Assembly: GCA_050084985.1 (NCBI GenBank)
Contig: JBITNC010000002.1
Span: 21,576,001 to 21,640,000, forward strand
Direction: 5' to 3'
Length of the DNA stretch: 64,000 nucleotides
Source of the DNA: Nageia nagi
Lineage: Eukaryota > Pinophyta
Shown here piece after piece: positions 1 through 12,198 of this stretch. The notes under the pieces are model-generated. The model was given only the letters and a program-made list of their open reading frames with translations. It was not told the origin of the DNA and ran no database searches. Numbering within the stretch: the first letter of the stretch is position 1; each line of letters starts with the position of its first letter. The translations under genes were made by a program, and so were the position numbers.

Positions 1-355
1 GGCATGAACTGCACGTCTAGCCAGCTCTACCTTACCGTCAAATTTGTAGTTGCATACTGCTCGAGACCTCGTGCCTCTAGAGTTGATCCAACCCCTTGGA
101 GCATCGAATTATCATAGTTACCAGAGTGCCTGGTGCTCATCGCCCAACCAACGACCTTCAAATAGGAATCACCCCTTAGGCCCCCCTGAGCTTTATTCAC
201 CCATCCAAGCTACCTAGTCCAACCATAGGAACAGACTCATAACCTTATCCGCCATGGTTCCTAAAGCACAATCGTCAGGTTTGAAATGTATCCTCGCGAT
301 CTAGAGGTTGCGCTCTTAGATCCGCTCACACCGCAAGAGAGGCAGCCCTCTCACA
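1..355 (-). mobile_element. 3' LTR (partial) of a minus-strand gag-only LTR retrotransposon
   Basis: This block is repeated in direct orientation at about 2750-3101, with roughly 90% identity by eye. It ends on the plus strand in CTCTCACA, so on the minus strand the LTR begins TGTGAGAGGG, the usual TG start. Immediately inside it (356-370) the minus strand reads as a purine tract (AAGTGGGGGAGAA), which fits a polypurine tract next to a 3' LTR. The LTR runs off the window edge, so its other end and the target duplication cannot be seen. Confidence 0.75.
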
Positions 356-2642
356 TTCTCCCCCACTTAGAGATGTTGATGACCTCATCAATAATGCACA
401 TCGAGGGGAAGAATGGTCCTCTGGTAACTCCACATTTAGCTACATCATCCATGCCTCTCGGTCCTCCTTCTAGATCGCTCATGCCTCCTCCTTCTCTCCT
501 TATGATGTCGACTACCATTATGAACTATTCTCTAACTACTTTCACTCAAATATCCATCTCCTTTCTCCCTATCTCGTTCTCCCTTGTCCTCCTCTAGCTC
601 AGGCCCCTTATAATCGCTTAACTTCTCTACTGCGTGAATGGCTTCGGTAAGTGTGTCGATCTGTTACCTGTTGAGCTCAACTTTGGCCTAAGGTTGAAGG
701 CCCTTCATAAAATAGTGTAGCTTAACATGCTTTGAAATACCAAAGGATGCCAACACACATGTTTGAAATGATTTGATGTACTCGTCTATGGTACCAGTGT
801 GTTGTAAGGTGTCCAACTCCTCCAAAATCTTCCTATTCGCATTCATTGGTTTGAACTATTCTCTCAATAGTTATCAGAACTCTTCCCAAGTTTTGCAAGC
901 ATCTCCCTCACTCGATACTGATCGAGTTCTCCACCAAAGCTTAGCTCCTTCATCCAACAAACCCATCCTAATATTAACCTTTTTCTTATCCTCCACTTAT
1001 GGGAGCTACCCAAAGTAACGCTCAAGGTCCCAAATCCACATTTCTAGCACTATAGCATCTCTTTCCCCACTGTATGCAACTGGCATTTTCACCTTTATCC
1101 TGGCCTCAACTTTATCATGGCTTACCGAACCAGCTATCAAGCAACTTAAGAGAGTCACTTATTCAGTTAACTCTTCAATGATACGATTGTCCTCACTTAC
1201 TTGAGCTTCTAAGTCACAGATTCGATTGGTAAGATCTGTGAGATTCTCATGTTTCGCTTCAAGTTCCTCTACCAAGGTTGCATGTTTTGCCTGAAGTCGT
1301 ACAATCTTATCACCATAACCCACATGCTCACCATGAGGTTTACTACGATTTTGGACCCTCTGATCCTTAAAATATTCCATGTGCTTATCCATAGTTCTCT
1401 GATTCCAGACTTGATAAGGAGTTTCCTCCTCTTCGGTATCCTCGATAGAAACTTCTTACAAGTCAACTTATGGTACATTCCCAATCAGTAGTATAGACTG
1501 TTAGAATTTGTAATGAAATATTGTGAATATCTAGACTCCTTGTAAATTCAATTAATCACTTAAAGGTATGTAGATACCTTAAGTGATTAATAGAATTCTT
1601 TAATGTATAGACTTTGACTTTACCAAAGGAGTTAGTTGGTAGGTTGAAGTTTGGTGGTACATTTAATGTAACCCTAACCTTACCCTTGGGTTAAAGGAAG
1701 GTTAGGGAGGTGCTCTCAACCTATAAATAGAGGGCCTCTCCTCATGTAAATATATCTAAGTTTTGAGTAAGATTACTCTACTTGGTTGTGTAGGAGAGAG
1801 CTAGAGAATAGTTGTAAGAGAGACATAGATTTGAGAATAAGAGAACTAGTTGTGGATGTACTCCCAAGGAGGGAGGAACCACATTATATTGGTGTCATAT
1901 TGTGTGAATGATGTTCTTAGAATTATAGATGTGTTATCTTGTGTACTCTTGAGTTTCCTAGTCTAAGGTCCTAGAGGATTTGTTTAGATCTAGTTCAAAT
2001 CCTTCATAGACATCTTGAACAACCAAACACACACACGACACCAATGGGTGGATAGCTCACGAGCACACTTTTCACACTTCACCCTTCAACCTACATAAGG
2101 GACATATCGATTAGGATACAACATAAGACATTACAAATTGCTAAGGCAACCAAAGTTGTGCATGAGTAGAAACAAACACACAGCATGAAGCATGCACAAA
2201 CATATGGCAAATAGCACACCCAATTCACCTGCCCTGATAGACTCTCTACGATTTTACAAGGGCTCGAATAAGGCATGATAAGAGTCTATATTTTGCCTTT
2301 TAGCATTGCAATATTTCTATGCCATCGACATGGCATATGGGATCCCACTCCTTTTCACTAGGAGTATAATATGTGTTGCCTCCTTCGATGCATCGACATA
2401 ATAGTAAGGTGCTCCCTCCTTCAGTGCATCTGCACCATGGTAAGGTGTCATCGGTACCAATGTAACGGCACCCCTGCACATACAATAATTAAGCACTAAT
2501 GCATACTCACCCATTTTCCAATCAAGGTTTGGGAGAGCAACCAATCCTTCGATGCATCATGGTTCGCATGGGTCAAATCCACATGATACACATGGCACAT
2601 GGCACCCTCCTTGCCTGAACCCCCAAAGGCTCTGATACCACA
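356..2642 (-). mobile_element. Internal region of a gag-only (TR-GAG-like) LTR retrotransposon
   Basis: Read on the minus strand from 2642 downwards, this begins with a primer-binding site matching plant initiator tRNA-Met (TGGTATCAGAGCC, 2640-2628). Between about 1150 and 400 it encodes a broken Ty3/gypsy-type gag. Recognisable pieces include WDLERYFG, an AKLWWRTR core, a WEEF segment, MNANRKILEELDTLQHTGTI and LHYFMKGLQPKAKVEL, typical of the retrotransposon gag (capsid) fold. Upstream (1392-1159) is a short heptad-rich stretch that could form a coiled coil (LQAKHATLVEELEAKHENL). I find no protease, reverse transcriptase or integrase. With only about 1.8 kb left after removing the inserted solo LTR, it resembles the non-autonomous TR-GAG class. 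Stops and frameshifts show it is dead. Confidence 0.7.
1499..2006 (+). mobile_element. Solo Copia-type LTR
   Basis: The block starts TGTTAGAATTTG and ends CTTCA, with a TATA-like CTATAAATAG motif near 1720. It is flanked on both sides by the 5-bp direct repeat TAGAC (1494-1498 and 2007-2011), a clean target-site duplication. The same LTR sequence recurs at 45804-46272, where it follows a polypurine tract. No internal sequence remains, so this is a solo LTR left by LTR-LTR recombination. It interrupts the minus-strand gag element and is therefore younger than it. Confidence 0.9.
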
Positions 2643-3101
2643 TGAAACGGTCCAGCATTACATTACCCCTTGGGGCATGGTGATCGCTAGTACCACCCAG
2701 CACCAGCATAGACGGTGTGGTTCTCAAGTTGAGGTACAACCTGCATGGCATGACCTACACTTCTAGCCAGCTCCACCTTACCGTCAAATCCATAGTTGCA
2801 TGCTACTCAAGACCTCATGCCTCTAGAGCTGATCCGACCCCTTGGAGCATCGAATTATCATAGTTACCAGAGTGCTTAGTGCTCACCGCCCAACCAACGA
2901 CCTTCAAATGAGAATCACCCCTTAGGTCCCCCTTAGCTTTATTCACCCATCCAAGCTACCCAGTCCAACCATAGGAACAGACTCATAACCTTATCCACCA
3001 TGGTTCCTAAAGCACGATCGTCGGGTCTGAAATGTATCCTCATGGTCTAGAGGTTGCGCTCTTAGATCCGCTCACACCCCGGGAGAGGCGGCCCTCTCAC
3101 A
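2643..3101 (-). mobile_element. 5' LTR of the minus-strand gag-only element, with adjacent PBS
   Basis: On the minus strand this runs from TGTGAGAGGG (3101) to GTTTCA (2643). A 2-nt spacer and the tRNA-Met primer-binding site at 2640-2628 follow. The terminal 350 bp match 1-355. TG...CA ends plus a PBS at the expected distance define the LTR boundaries well. The 5-bp duplication cannot be verified because the other outer edge lies outside the window. Confidence 0.8.
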
Positions 3102-4330
3102 CCAAGTTCCAAATTTAATAACACTGGTACATTTTGAGGTCTATCTTCTTACCACGTAGATCACATTCACAACACTAGTTCTTTGCATATTCGACATAAT
3201 AATTAAAATAGTTGCTCATGTCAATGCAAGTGTCGCCTACCCTTGTTGACTGTTGTATGTCTGAAGCAACCAAATAAGTCTCTTGTCATGGTATAAGTGT
3301 TAATTTTTATTGATTTTATAATATAATACATTTTTAGTGAATTAGATTTGAAGTCAGAATTATTAAAGCAAGGTATTTTTTTTTTATAAATGCAAATAAG
3401 TTTCATTTGTATAAAGTGTTAATTTTTGTTGATTTGTTTATTTTTATATAATACATTTTTAATGGATTAAATATGAAGTGAGAACCATTAAAGTAAGCTA
3501 TTTTTTATAAATGCAAATAATTGTCATTGTCATGGTATAAAGTATTAATTAGTTAATTTTTGTTGACTTGTTTATTTTTTCATATTATATTTCTAGTGAA
3601 TTAGATATGAAGTTACAACCATTAAAGCAAGGTATTCTTTTATAAATGTTAATGTTGAGATTTGGTTGTCATCTTACTTATTTTAGGAGGAGGTCAAGTT
3701 GCAAGAGAAATAAATAGTCAAGGTCAAGGTTCAAAATTCAAGTAAAGAATATTTTAATATTTTGTTAAGATACTTTTCATAACATATAATATATTCATTA
3801 TAGAAATATCATATATGTATTCTCTCTTTCAAGTTCATCATTATTACAATATATTATATTATTTAATTAGGTTTTATTATTTAACCAATTTTCATTTAAT
3901 ATAAGAATAATATTTGTAAATAATATTCAATTAGGAGAAATCTAAAACATCAAAACACATTTTCAGACTTGACAGAACTCCATGAAAATAACATATGAAA
4001 GTTTTAAGAGAGCTCTACGAAGATTGTAGATTGTAGATGACTGACACGTAGTTTTTTTTGGTCAGTTTAGAATAGGAATAAAATGTGATCCATATATTCT
4101 TAATTGAAAATCTATGATTTCTTTGTAAAAAACATGTTTTTGGATCTCTATATAAAGAATCCCCCTTAATAAATTTACCCTTACCAAAATAAAATATTCA
4201 ACTAGGAGGAGAAAAGATGAATGAAGCCATCTAAGTGGAGGAGTTGCTCTCTTATGAGTGTGATTGTATGTTAGAGGAAGGTCCCTCTGATACGAAACTT
4301 AAACGTGTAGTGCTTAAAGACATGAATTAA
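3102..4330 (+). repeat. Dispersed AT-rich repeat 'family A', copy 1, with three internal ~120-bp tandem units
   Basis: The same sequence order recurs at about 51950-52760 and 59490-60400. It starts with a short GC-richer leader containing a TGTATGTCTGAAGCAA motif. Tandem units follow, each beginning ATAA(A)GTGTTAA and ending near TTATAAATG (starts about 3292, 3412 and 3537). Then comes a shared tail with AACATATAATATATT and a block near 4200 (GGAGAAAAGATGAATGAAG). No coding capacity or LTR ends are visible. Identity between copies is roughly 80-90% by eye. Its transposition class is unknown to me. Confidence 0.7.
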
Positions 4331-5750
4331 AGCTTAAGGTTATAAAAAAACCATGAAAATGGTTAAGTTAGCAATTGATATCCAAAGATATACAAGGTTA
4401 GCAAACTTGTAATAAAATTCATGATGCCAATAGTGTTTGTTATCTAAAAAGTGTGCATGTACCATTTAACTAGCCCAAAATATGGATCCTAGATCTATGC
4501 TCTAATATAGCAAGACCAATCCATAATTTGCAACTCAAGTCATGGTTGCTCTAGGCTTTCTATGGGAAACAATCAAGTTGCACATCAAGCTTCAACAAGT
4601 GCATCTCAAGCATAAGATCAAATTAGAATGAAATATCTTTAGAGGAAAGTATTTGATATTGAATTTAACATCTTTTGCAGTAGAAAAGTGAAGACTATGA
4701 TGGTCATTATGTCTACTTCAAAAATTTGATTTTCTCCATTTGAACAAGTATTTAATAGGTCATTATGCTCTTACTAGTACTTGAGAGAAAAAGTCAATGT
4801 AATTAATGCAATTGTACTCTAAGCACTATAACAATACTCCAAAAATGGATAGTATTTATGAGTTAAACTTATAGAACAAAACAAAAAATAAATAAATTCT
4901 TACAAAGTATTAAATGCAAACAAAAAAATACTCCATGCTACTAGAGCACATTATTACAATGCTTTATCTTTAAAAAATTTAATGCTTATGGAGGGGGGTT
5001 AAAACATATCTTGCAAGCAACCATAAAATAAATGTCCACCAACCAAAAAAATAATAAAAAAGGCATATGGACACCAGCTTAGCACACCCCACCAAATGAA
5101 TTTTTTTAAAAAAATTAAACATTATAAGCTACACGAAGTGAAAAAAAGGGAGAATAAGGGTAATGGAAAAAATGAGGTGCTACGAAGGAGGGAGGAATGG
5201 ATGAGAGGGAGAGAGAGGAGTATGCGTAGCCCACGAGATTTAACAAACAACTAGAAAGAGGGAGAGCAATGTCGCGATATGGAGAGCATCTCCTATGTGC
5301 CCTTTTTATTGAAACTGTGCAGCTCACTTTAGAGTTGACGGAGAAGCATGAAGATAGGAGGTGTAGTGAAGGAGAACTAGGAGGTGCGATGGAGGAGAAC
5401 TAGGAGGCACCACAATGGAATGGTCATCAGATGGCTAAGAGAAATGGTATTTCGATGACGCACAACCCATGCAACCAATAGATATGCGTAGTCTTTTTGA
5501 GTTTATCTCAAGCAGTTTTTTGACAATAAGAGTCTTCAAATTATTAATGATATGTTTGAAATAATAACTCATCTATATTCTCTTCGAGCCACACTTCGCC
5601 ACATTATGAGTTCGATTCTTGTTAGTTCTCTGCAACCTTCTGTTAGCTTTGGCTCTGCACATATAACCTAACTATGGACCTATGTTTCATTTCTACATTC
5701 ATTGCTCATCTATCAAAAGATTCAACCATAGCTATCCTACCATCCATGCC
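4331..5750. other. AT-rich intergenic stretch with a short retroelement-derived segment
   Basis: No gene is supported. The segment 4575-4700 closely matches 26345-26470, just upstream of a gypsy gag relic, so it is probably a small retroelement fragment. The stretch 5140-5420 is purine-rich on the plus strand (GGAGGGAGGAATGG-like) without recognisable coding content. Confidence 0.5.
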
Positions 5751-5761
5751 AATGTATGATT

Positions 5762-5906
5762 TATATATATATATATATATCTGATTTGATTTATACTATT
5801 AAAGCTCACCTTTTTAAGTTTTTTTTTTAAATTAAAAAAATACATATCTATTGGAAAAAATTCCAAATATATACAACTTTTATTAAATTTTTACAAATAT
5901 AATTTG

Positions 5907-5942
<36 letters not shown>

Positions 5943-6230
5943 CACTCAAACATTTTGATATATTAGACAAAATCTTCAAATTAAAGATATACAAAAATTA
6001 TAGCAATATAATAGACAATTTCAAAATTGCAACTAATAATAAGGTATATTAGTATAAGCAAAAAAAATTGCATCATAATATATTGCTAATTTAAGTAATT
6101 TTTACACAAAAATTGCAACTAATAATAAGGCATGTTAGTAAAAAACATTGCATAGCAATATAATGATACACAAATTTTCAATGAAAAGTTGCAACACATA
6201 AAAGAGGTATTAGTATAAAAAAAAAAGGAG
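5762..6230. repeat. TA microsatellites and degenerate ~80-bp repeats
   Basis: There are two (TA)n runs, about 5763-5780 and 5911-5942. They are followed by three degenerate units containing TTGCAACTAATAATAAGG or a variant (about 6026, 6112 and 6186). These are simple and low-complexity sequences next to a retroelement leader, with no coding evidence. Confidence 0.6.
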
Positions 6231-6356
6231 GTTATACCTTGAAATAGTTTTACCTCACTAATGAAGATTAGGATGAAGTATGAAGACCTCCAAGTTGAAT
6301 ATGAGTTTCCAAACCAAGGAAGTGAAGAGGAACCTCCAAGGGGCTCTGATACCAAA

Positions 6357-6854
6357 TGAAAGAATTGAACTATAACAAAAACAACTATAAACTCCTAAGA
6401 TCATATGAAAGCTCACAATACACATCTAACAAACTCAAAAACCAATCTCACAATGCAACACAAGATGTAAGTGGTTCCTCCAACTAGGAGTACATCCACT
6501 AACTAGATATCTCTTCTTAACAAATATGAACTCTTACAATCCTCCTACTCTTTTCTCCTAAGCACTATCCTATAGCATAACTTTTCTCCACACATTGGTG
6601 TATGATCACAAAGAGGGGGCCTTCTATTTATAGGTCAAAATCCCTCTTTGGATCAACCTTTTATCCAATGTACAAAAGCATGACATGCACATCCTTTTAC
6701 CCAAGGGGCATGCTCATGACATGAAGTGTAGGACAAGTTACATTATCATATTCACATAAATACTTAAGGTATCAAATGATACCCTTAAGTGTTAGTGAAC
6801 TTACATAAAAGATTATTACATAACCTTTACGATAATGCATTATACATTCCAACA
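6357..6854 (-). mobile_element. Minus-strand Copia-like LTR with tRNA-Met PBS (5' LTR, internal part truncated)
   Basis: On the minus strand the LTR begins TGTTGGAATG (6854) and ends TTTCA (6357). The primer-binding site TGGTATCAGAGCCC follows at 6354-6341. A TATA-like CCTATAAATAG lies on the minus strand near 6640, and a short palindrome (ACTTAAGGTATC...GATACCCTTAAGT) lies near 6770. The general design resembles the LTR at 1499-2006, so a related Copia family is likely. Only about 150 bp of leader remain below the PBS before low-complexity sequence, so the body is lost. Confidence 0.8.
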
Positions 6855-9800
6855 ATATTGTTATCTATTTTTTGTAGTTTGTTGTATCATTGACATCAAT
6901 GTATGTCCATTTGGATCTCTTATCATCTTATCCCATTTGTAGTTCCCGATGACGATGCAAACACTTAGGTCACATCCACCTTGGGTTGCCTTATATTATT
7001 CCCTTGAGTTTGATAATAGGTTGTGACTATCATAGTTTGTGAGGGATATCTTTATGTTAAAAATGACTTATTGATGCATTTTGACATTCTACAATGTCAT
7101 ATCTCTTATTTCATCACCTAGCAATTTGTATCATTTTTCATCGCTTGTGTTTCATGTGTCATCCCTTTTGTTTTTTATGTTACAATTTTTTAATGCTTTA
7201 TTTATCATTGGTCATCATGTTGATAATTTTTGTTTCGATCATTTTATACATCTTGATTATTTTGATGCTTGCCTTAATTCACTACTTAGCCCTATGTAGT
7301 GCCTTGGTAAGCATGTATGTTTCATGGTCGTTTCTCCCATGTTTTCCAAAATTAATCATTAGTCATATTTTTATGTAATTTTAAGTCACCCCATTTAGTT
7401 TTGTTTTATTTTGAGGTCATTTGCTAGCATTTCGAATTTTAGAGATGGTCCTAAAATTCGACCCTTGTAAAAATTACTTTTTGGATTGATCTTTTTGACT
7501 TATGAAATAATGTTCATTTTCTGTTCTATTATTTTTGTTCTTCTTTGATATAAACATGATCATCATGTCAAACATGCTTGTAACTTATTGTTTGATGTCT
7601 CTTTGAAAGCCAAATTGGGGGCTACATAGAATGGCACCTTTTCAATGACTAATGAAGGATGTCACAACTTGATAAGTTGCTCAAATTTGGGCTTTGTATA
7701 TAGGACAAATGGACTCCAATTTTTTATCTGTTTAATTCTACATTCATATCAAACTACCTAGATTCATGTCATCAAATTCGCTTGGTCGATCGGCATGATG
7801 GTTACTTAAATTTTTTCACTTTCACTTATTATAGTTTTGTCCAAACACTATTACAAGCTAATTGATGATATTGTTTGCATATCGATTTGAGTGTTTATGC
7901 TCTGTTATCATTTCATGTCATGTTCATCGATGTCTGTGGTCATGTTAATCATGCTTGTCTATGGTGTTTTGCATGGGCATGCATGGTCACCCTATCACCT
8001 TTTCATCATTGTCATTTTATCAAATTTTTATCATCTTTTTTAATTCTATTCACTTACCTTTTCTAATACTTGTAAATATGTGAAGTTTGGGATTCATTTT
8101 ATTTATTTTTGTCCATTTTATTTTACTAATTATTTTATTCTTGATTACTTTATGGTCAAATTTTGTTGTAAACCTCTTTTTTATCAATTTTTATCTTGGT
8201 AATCATTGTGCAAATTTTGTCATATTTATCTTGTAACCATTTATGATCATTTTTTTTCATACTTTATTTATTTATTATCATATCTTATTCACTTGTAATC
8301 ATATTCTATTTGTTTGTACTTGTATTTTGTTTGTTTATGAGCATCTTTTAGAACAATCTTATAATTATCATGTTGTAAATTGTACGTATTATGTTATTTA
8401 TGCCCTTATCATTACCTTTTTCCTTTTATCATTTTGTAGTTTATTATTTATCCCTTCATCATCATTATTTATCTTTATCATGTTGCTTGTCAATTATATT
8501 TTGTTCTGGTTATTTATTGATTCAAACATTTTTGTAAGTATTCCCTTTTAATTTGTTGCATAGATATGTGTGTTAATCAATTAAAGTTATCATGCATTAT
8601 TATATACATACATACAAATTGTTTTGTTTTCCCTCCATACATGTGTTCATTACATCGCATCCCATACATCAAAATAAAAACATACATACATATTGATATA
8701 AAAATCAATCATATCACATCTCATCATCACATCATCACATATATCATCAGAAATTATATCACCATCTATCATAAACTCATCAATATAAGTAAATCCATAA
8801 CTTACATCATGTCAAATCATCAATCTTTATAAACATGTGAACATAATCAAGTCCATAATCATGCATCAAATGATAGTCCATCACTTGATATATAATAGTC
8901 CATAATAAATGTTCGATCATACATAAGAGTGTCTATCAAAATACATTAGTGCATCAATATGTCTAAATGGATACATATACAACAATTAGCACACACAAGT
9001 GCATATCCATAGCATTTAAATCTATCATATCCCTAGGGGTTATCTTATCGATCACTTTATCCTTCGATGGGGGTCTCATCATCTCCACCCTATCTCTACA
9101 TTTTTGGGGGAGTCTTTGTCTCCCCCTCCCCCTCTACAATCACCCTTGATGGGCCTCTTGTACCATGGCTTGCACTTGGTAGCACTTGGGGGATCCTAAA
9201 TGCACTCATCCTAGATGAGTGTGCTTATCGTAGATATTACGTAACTATGTAGGTTGATTTGCTACCCTCTACCTTGTGTGTGTTATGCATCTCACTCCTT
9301 TTGGATAGGGCAATATGTATCTTGCTCCTACTATCGGATGGGGCTCCTCCTTTGATGGTGGCTCAACAACTATAATCCCTACTACCAAGAGCTACCCCTA
9401 TAAGGCTAGTGCTCTAGTTGCCTCCCTCTTCCAACTATTAAGAACCTTCTGATGTTGCTCTTATGGTATAGTGTCTACCTTCTTTGTTTATGTCAACATT
9501 GAGGCCATCTGCACTCCTACCTACGTTGCTTAAGAGTCGCCCTCTATCATTGAATAGCATCCATCATTCTCATACTTGCAATTGCACATGCATGTTATCC
9601 CTCTCTCTTCTCAAAGTATCATGCTTTATTATCATTATGTCTTGCTCCTGGCAAGTATTATCTCTCTCTCTGATATGATGATGTCTCTCTTAACAAAATT
9701 TGCATCCTTCTCACCCACTAACTATGGATTGTGGGCCTCTTATCCCTTTACTATGGCATTGAACCATTTATCAAAGTCGAGCCCACCTATGTCTCCACCA

Positions 9801-12198
9801 CCAATCCCTACATCTCTTGAGCCTTATTGTGTTGGTTATGCCTCTAGCTATGGCTAAGCAGCCCTTGCTATCATGGGTCCTCATGCCTCTTTCCCTCATT
9901 TTTATAGCTCATGTGGCCTCTTACCAATCATGACCTGCTCCTACTACTTATCGATGTCGGGTACCTCATCAAGTGCATCATCAAGAGGTGTGTACCTCCT
10001 TCAAAGTAATGCCCCCTATGCCTTCACTCGTCAATACAACTCAAGATCTACTAATACATCCTATAGGATCTTAAACTATCAGGTAACTCATTTGTATCTA
10101 AAAATCTCTACATCCTAGGTCCCCTTACCATGCAAATCGTGGGATCTCCTAGCATGGGCAAGCTACTCCACCTACTTTATCGAATTAAGTGCCCTCCTTT
10201 AGGGCCTCCAAATAATATCCTCTAGATGCAGGTTGGCCCATAAGATCCTATGCCATGAGTACATGCCCTCATAAGGCCTTTTACGATATCCCTCATGCAT
10301 CCTTGTCCATCTCTAAGCATACAAAAGCTCCCACCCTGCTGCGAATGCCTCTGGATCCACCATGTCATCGTTATGTAAATAGTAAGGCAACTTATGGGGT
10401 CATACCACTTGCATGTGCTCCCATGCCCAAATTTAAATCAATAGGAACATGAAGAGTCCCACTCTCCCCCTTTATCAGTTTGTTAACTATAGGTAGGTCT
10501 ACCATAAGATTATCAAGCTCCATATGTATATGGTGCACTCCTCCACGATGTCTCAAACCACATTTAGCAAGTTCTAAGGGAACTTGTGCTTGCTCATATC
10601 AGGTAGAAGAAATCCTTTGATCAATATCATGACCATAGTCACCTAGTGGTTGATAAATTATCCTTGGTCATATAATGTAGCTTTATCGATGACCCAATGT
10701 TCGATCTCGATGGCCTGCCATCCATCATTAAACATCCTCTACATGATCCCACTCTTGGTGGGGGTCTCAATGATCATTTCATCATCAAGGGGTACCTACA
10801 GAATTTGGTACACATCCTCCAGGTTGATCATCACCTTTCCTTTTGGAAAGTGGAACGTATTGCACTCTAAATCTCAATGCTCCACTAGTGTCTGAATGTA
10901 TGCTTGATCCATGATCACCTGACGTAATCATGCGACCCCACCTAACCTGATTGCCTCGAGCTAGATCCATTCCTCCTTGTCTAAGGCACCCTACACAGTG
11001 CTCAAGATAGGCCTTAATTTTTGTTAGAACTTATCTTGGCACAATTTCAAGTAGCAATATCAGTACCTTAATCAACATAAATATGTTTTTATTTTGTAAA
11101 GTTAGTTCTTTTGATCCTAAGTTAGTTTTTATTTTATGATCTATCATATGTTTCGTATTAAGTCAATCAACTATATCACTAATATGTCTTTTCTATGTGT
11201 CATATTACATTTTGATCCTATTTCAACTAAGTTTTGTCATTTGGTTTATCATATTTAGCCTACATTATTAGTTTTATCTAACCAATTTGCAATAGGTCAT
11301 TTAGGGTTTCTTAACTGATTTCCCACGTATCAATTAATTGACCAATTAGGTGGTTGACTAACCAACCCATCGATCATGGGTCAATCCACTTGGGGCCTAA
11401 CCGATGGGGTGCCCATCAAACCCTAAATTAGGACCGATTTGTACCCTACTAGTTAGCAGAGTCGAATGGGGTCAAACCAAACTCATGTTTGGCTTGAATT
11501 ATTTTTTAAAACTTACTAAAAATATGCATTAAAACTTAAGTTTTACTTTGATGTAAAGTTTTTTAATGCCTCTATAGTCATTTTGACTATCATTTTGTGT
11601 GATTTGGTTAAGTATTTTACAAACGATGTGATGCCTTAAGTTTTGTAGTGTCCCTATAGCTTTTGTCAATTTCTATCTATTTTAACTGGTAAAAACTCAA
11701 ATAAACTTTATTTCCTACATTTTCATAATGGAAAATGGTAGTTTTTTGACACATACTCACTTATAGGGATGCTTATCTCCTCCTGCTAGTGGTCCCCTTG
11801 GTGGGCCTTATCCGCCTATTTTTATTACTGCCATATCACTCGATAAACCTCTGCATCAACTACTGGTCACTTTTTGCTCACAAAATGGCCAAAGATCAGA
11901 GCTCCAATAGCTAACAGATAAGAATGCAAAATGGTAAGTTGATTTGGCTTTTTTATTTTTAACTTGTCGTAAGTCAACCAATCCATCCATTAGTCAATCG
12001 ATCTACCAATTTTCTCAATCGATTTGCTCAATTATCTTACCAATTAGCCTTAACCATTCTACACCAAACCAATGAGGGTTGATTTGGTCAAGTTTTTCTT
12101 CTTTTCTCATCGATTTCATCATCCTTTCTCACTCATTGATCGATAAGATGGATGTGGCCTTATCCTGAACCTCATCCCATATTCTCACTTGAGGGGAA
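6855..12198 (+). mobile_element. Non-coding 3' internal region of a large Ty3/gypsy-type element
   Basis: No domain is readable in this stretch. It is assigned to an LTR element because it runs directly into a purine-rich tract (TTGAGGGGAA, 12189-12198) followed by a well-formed LTR. In addition, 7810-10045 is repeated in the same orientation at 37109-39393. Long non-coding 3' regions are known in Tat/Ogre-lineage gypsy elements, and the gag, protease and RT relics elsewhere in this window are of that lineage. Linking this stretch to that lineage is inference. Short open frames here are accidental; they are not conserved between the two copies. Confidence 0.5.

Noticed and set aside
286-597. 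103-codon open frame on the plus strand
   Set aside because: It is antisense to, and overlaps, the LTR and gag of the minus-strand element; the composition is low-complexity Leu/Ser/Pro/Met.
8243-8832. Open frames rich in Phe, Ile and Tyr
   Set aside because: They lie in the repeated non-coding gypsy region. The frames are only partly kept in the 37-38 kb copy and have an AT-driven composition.
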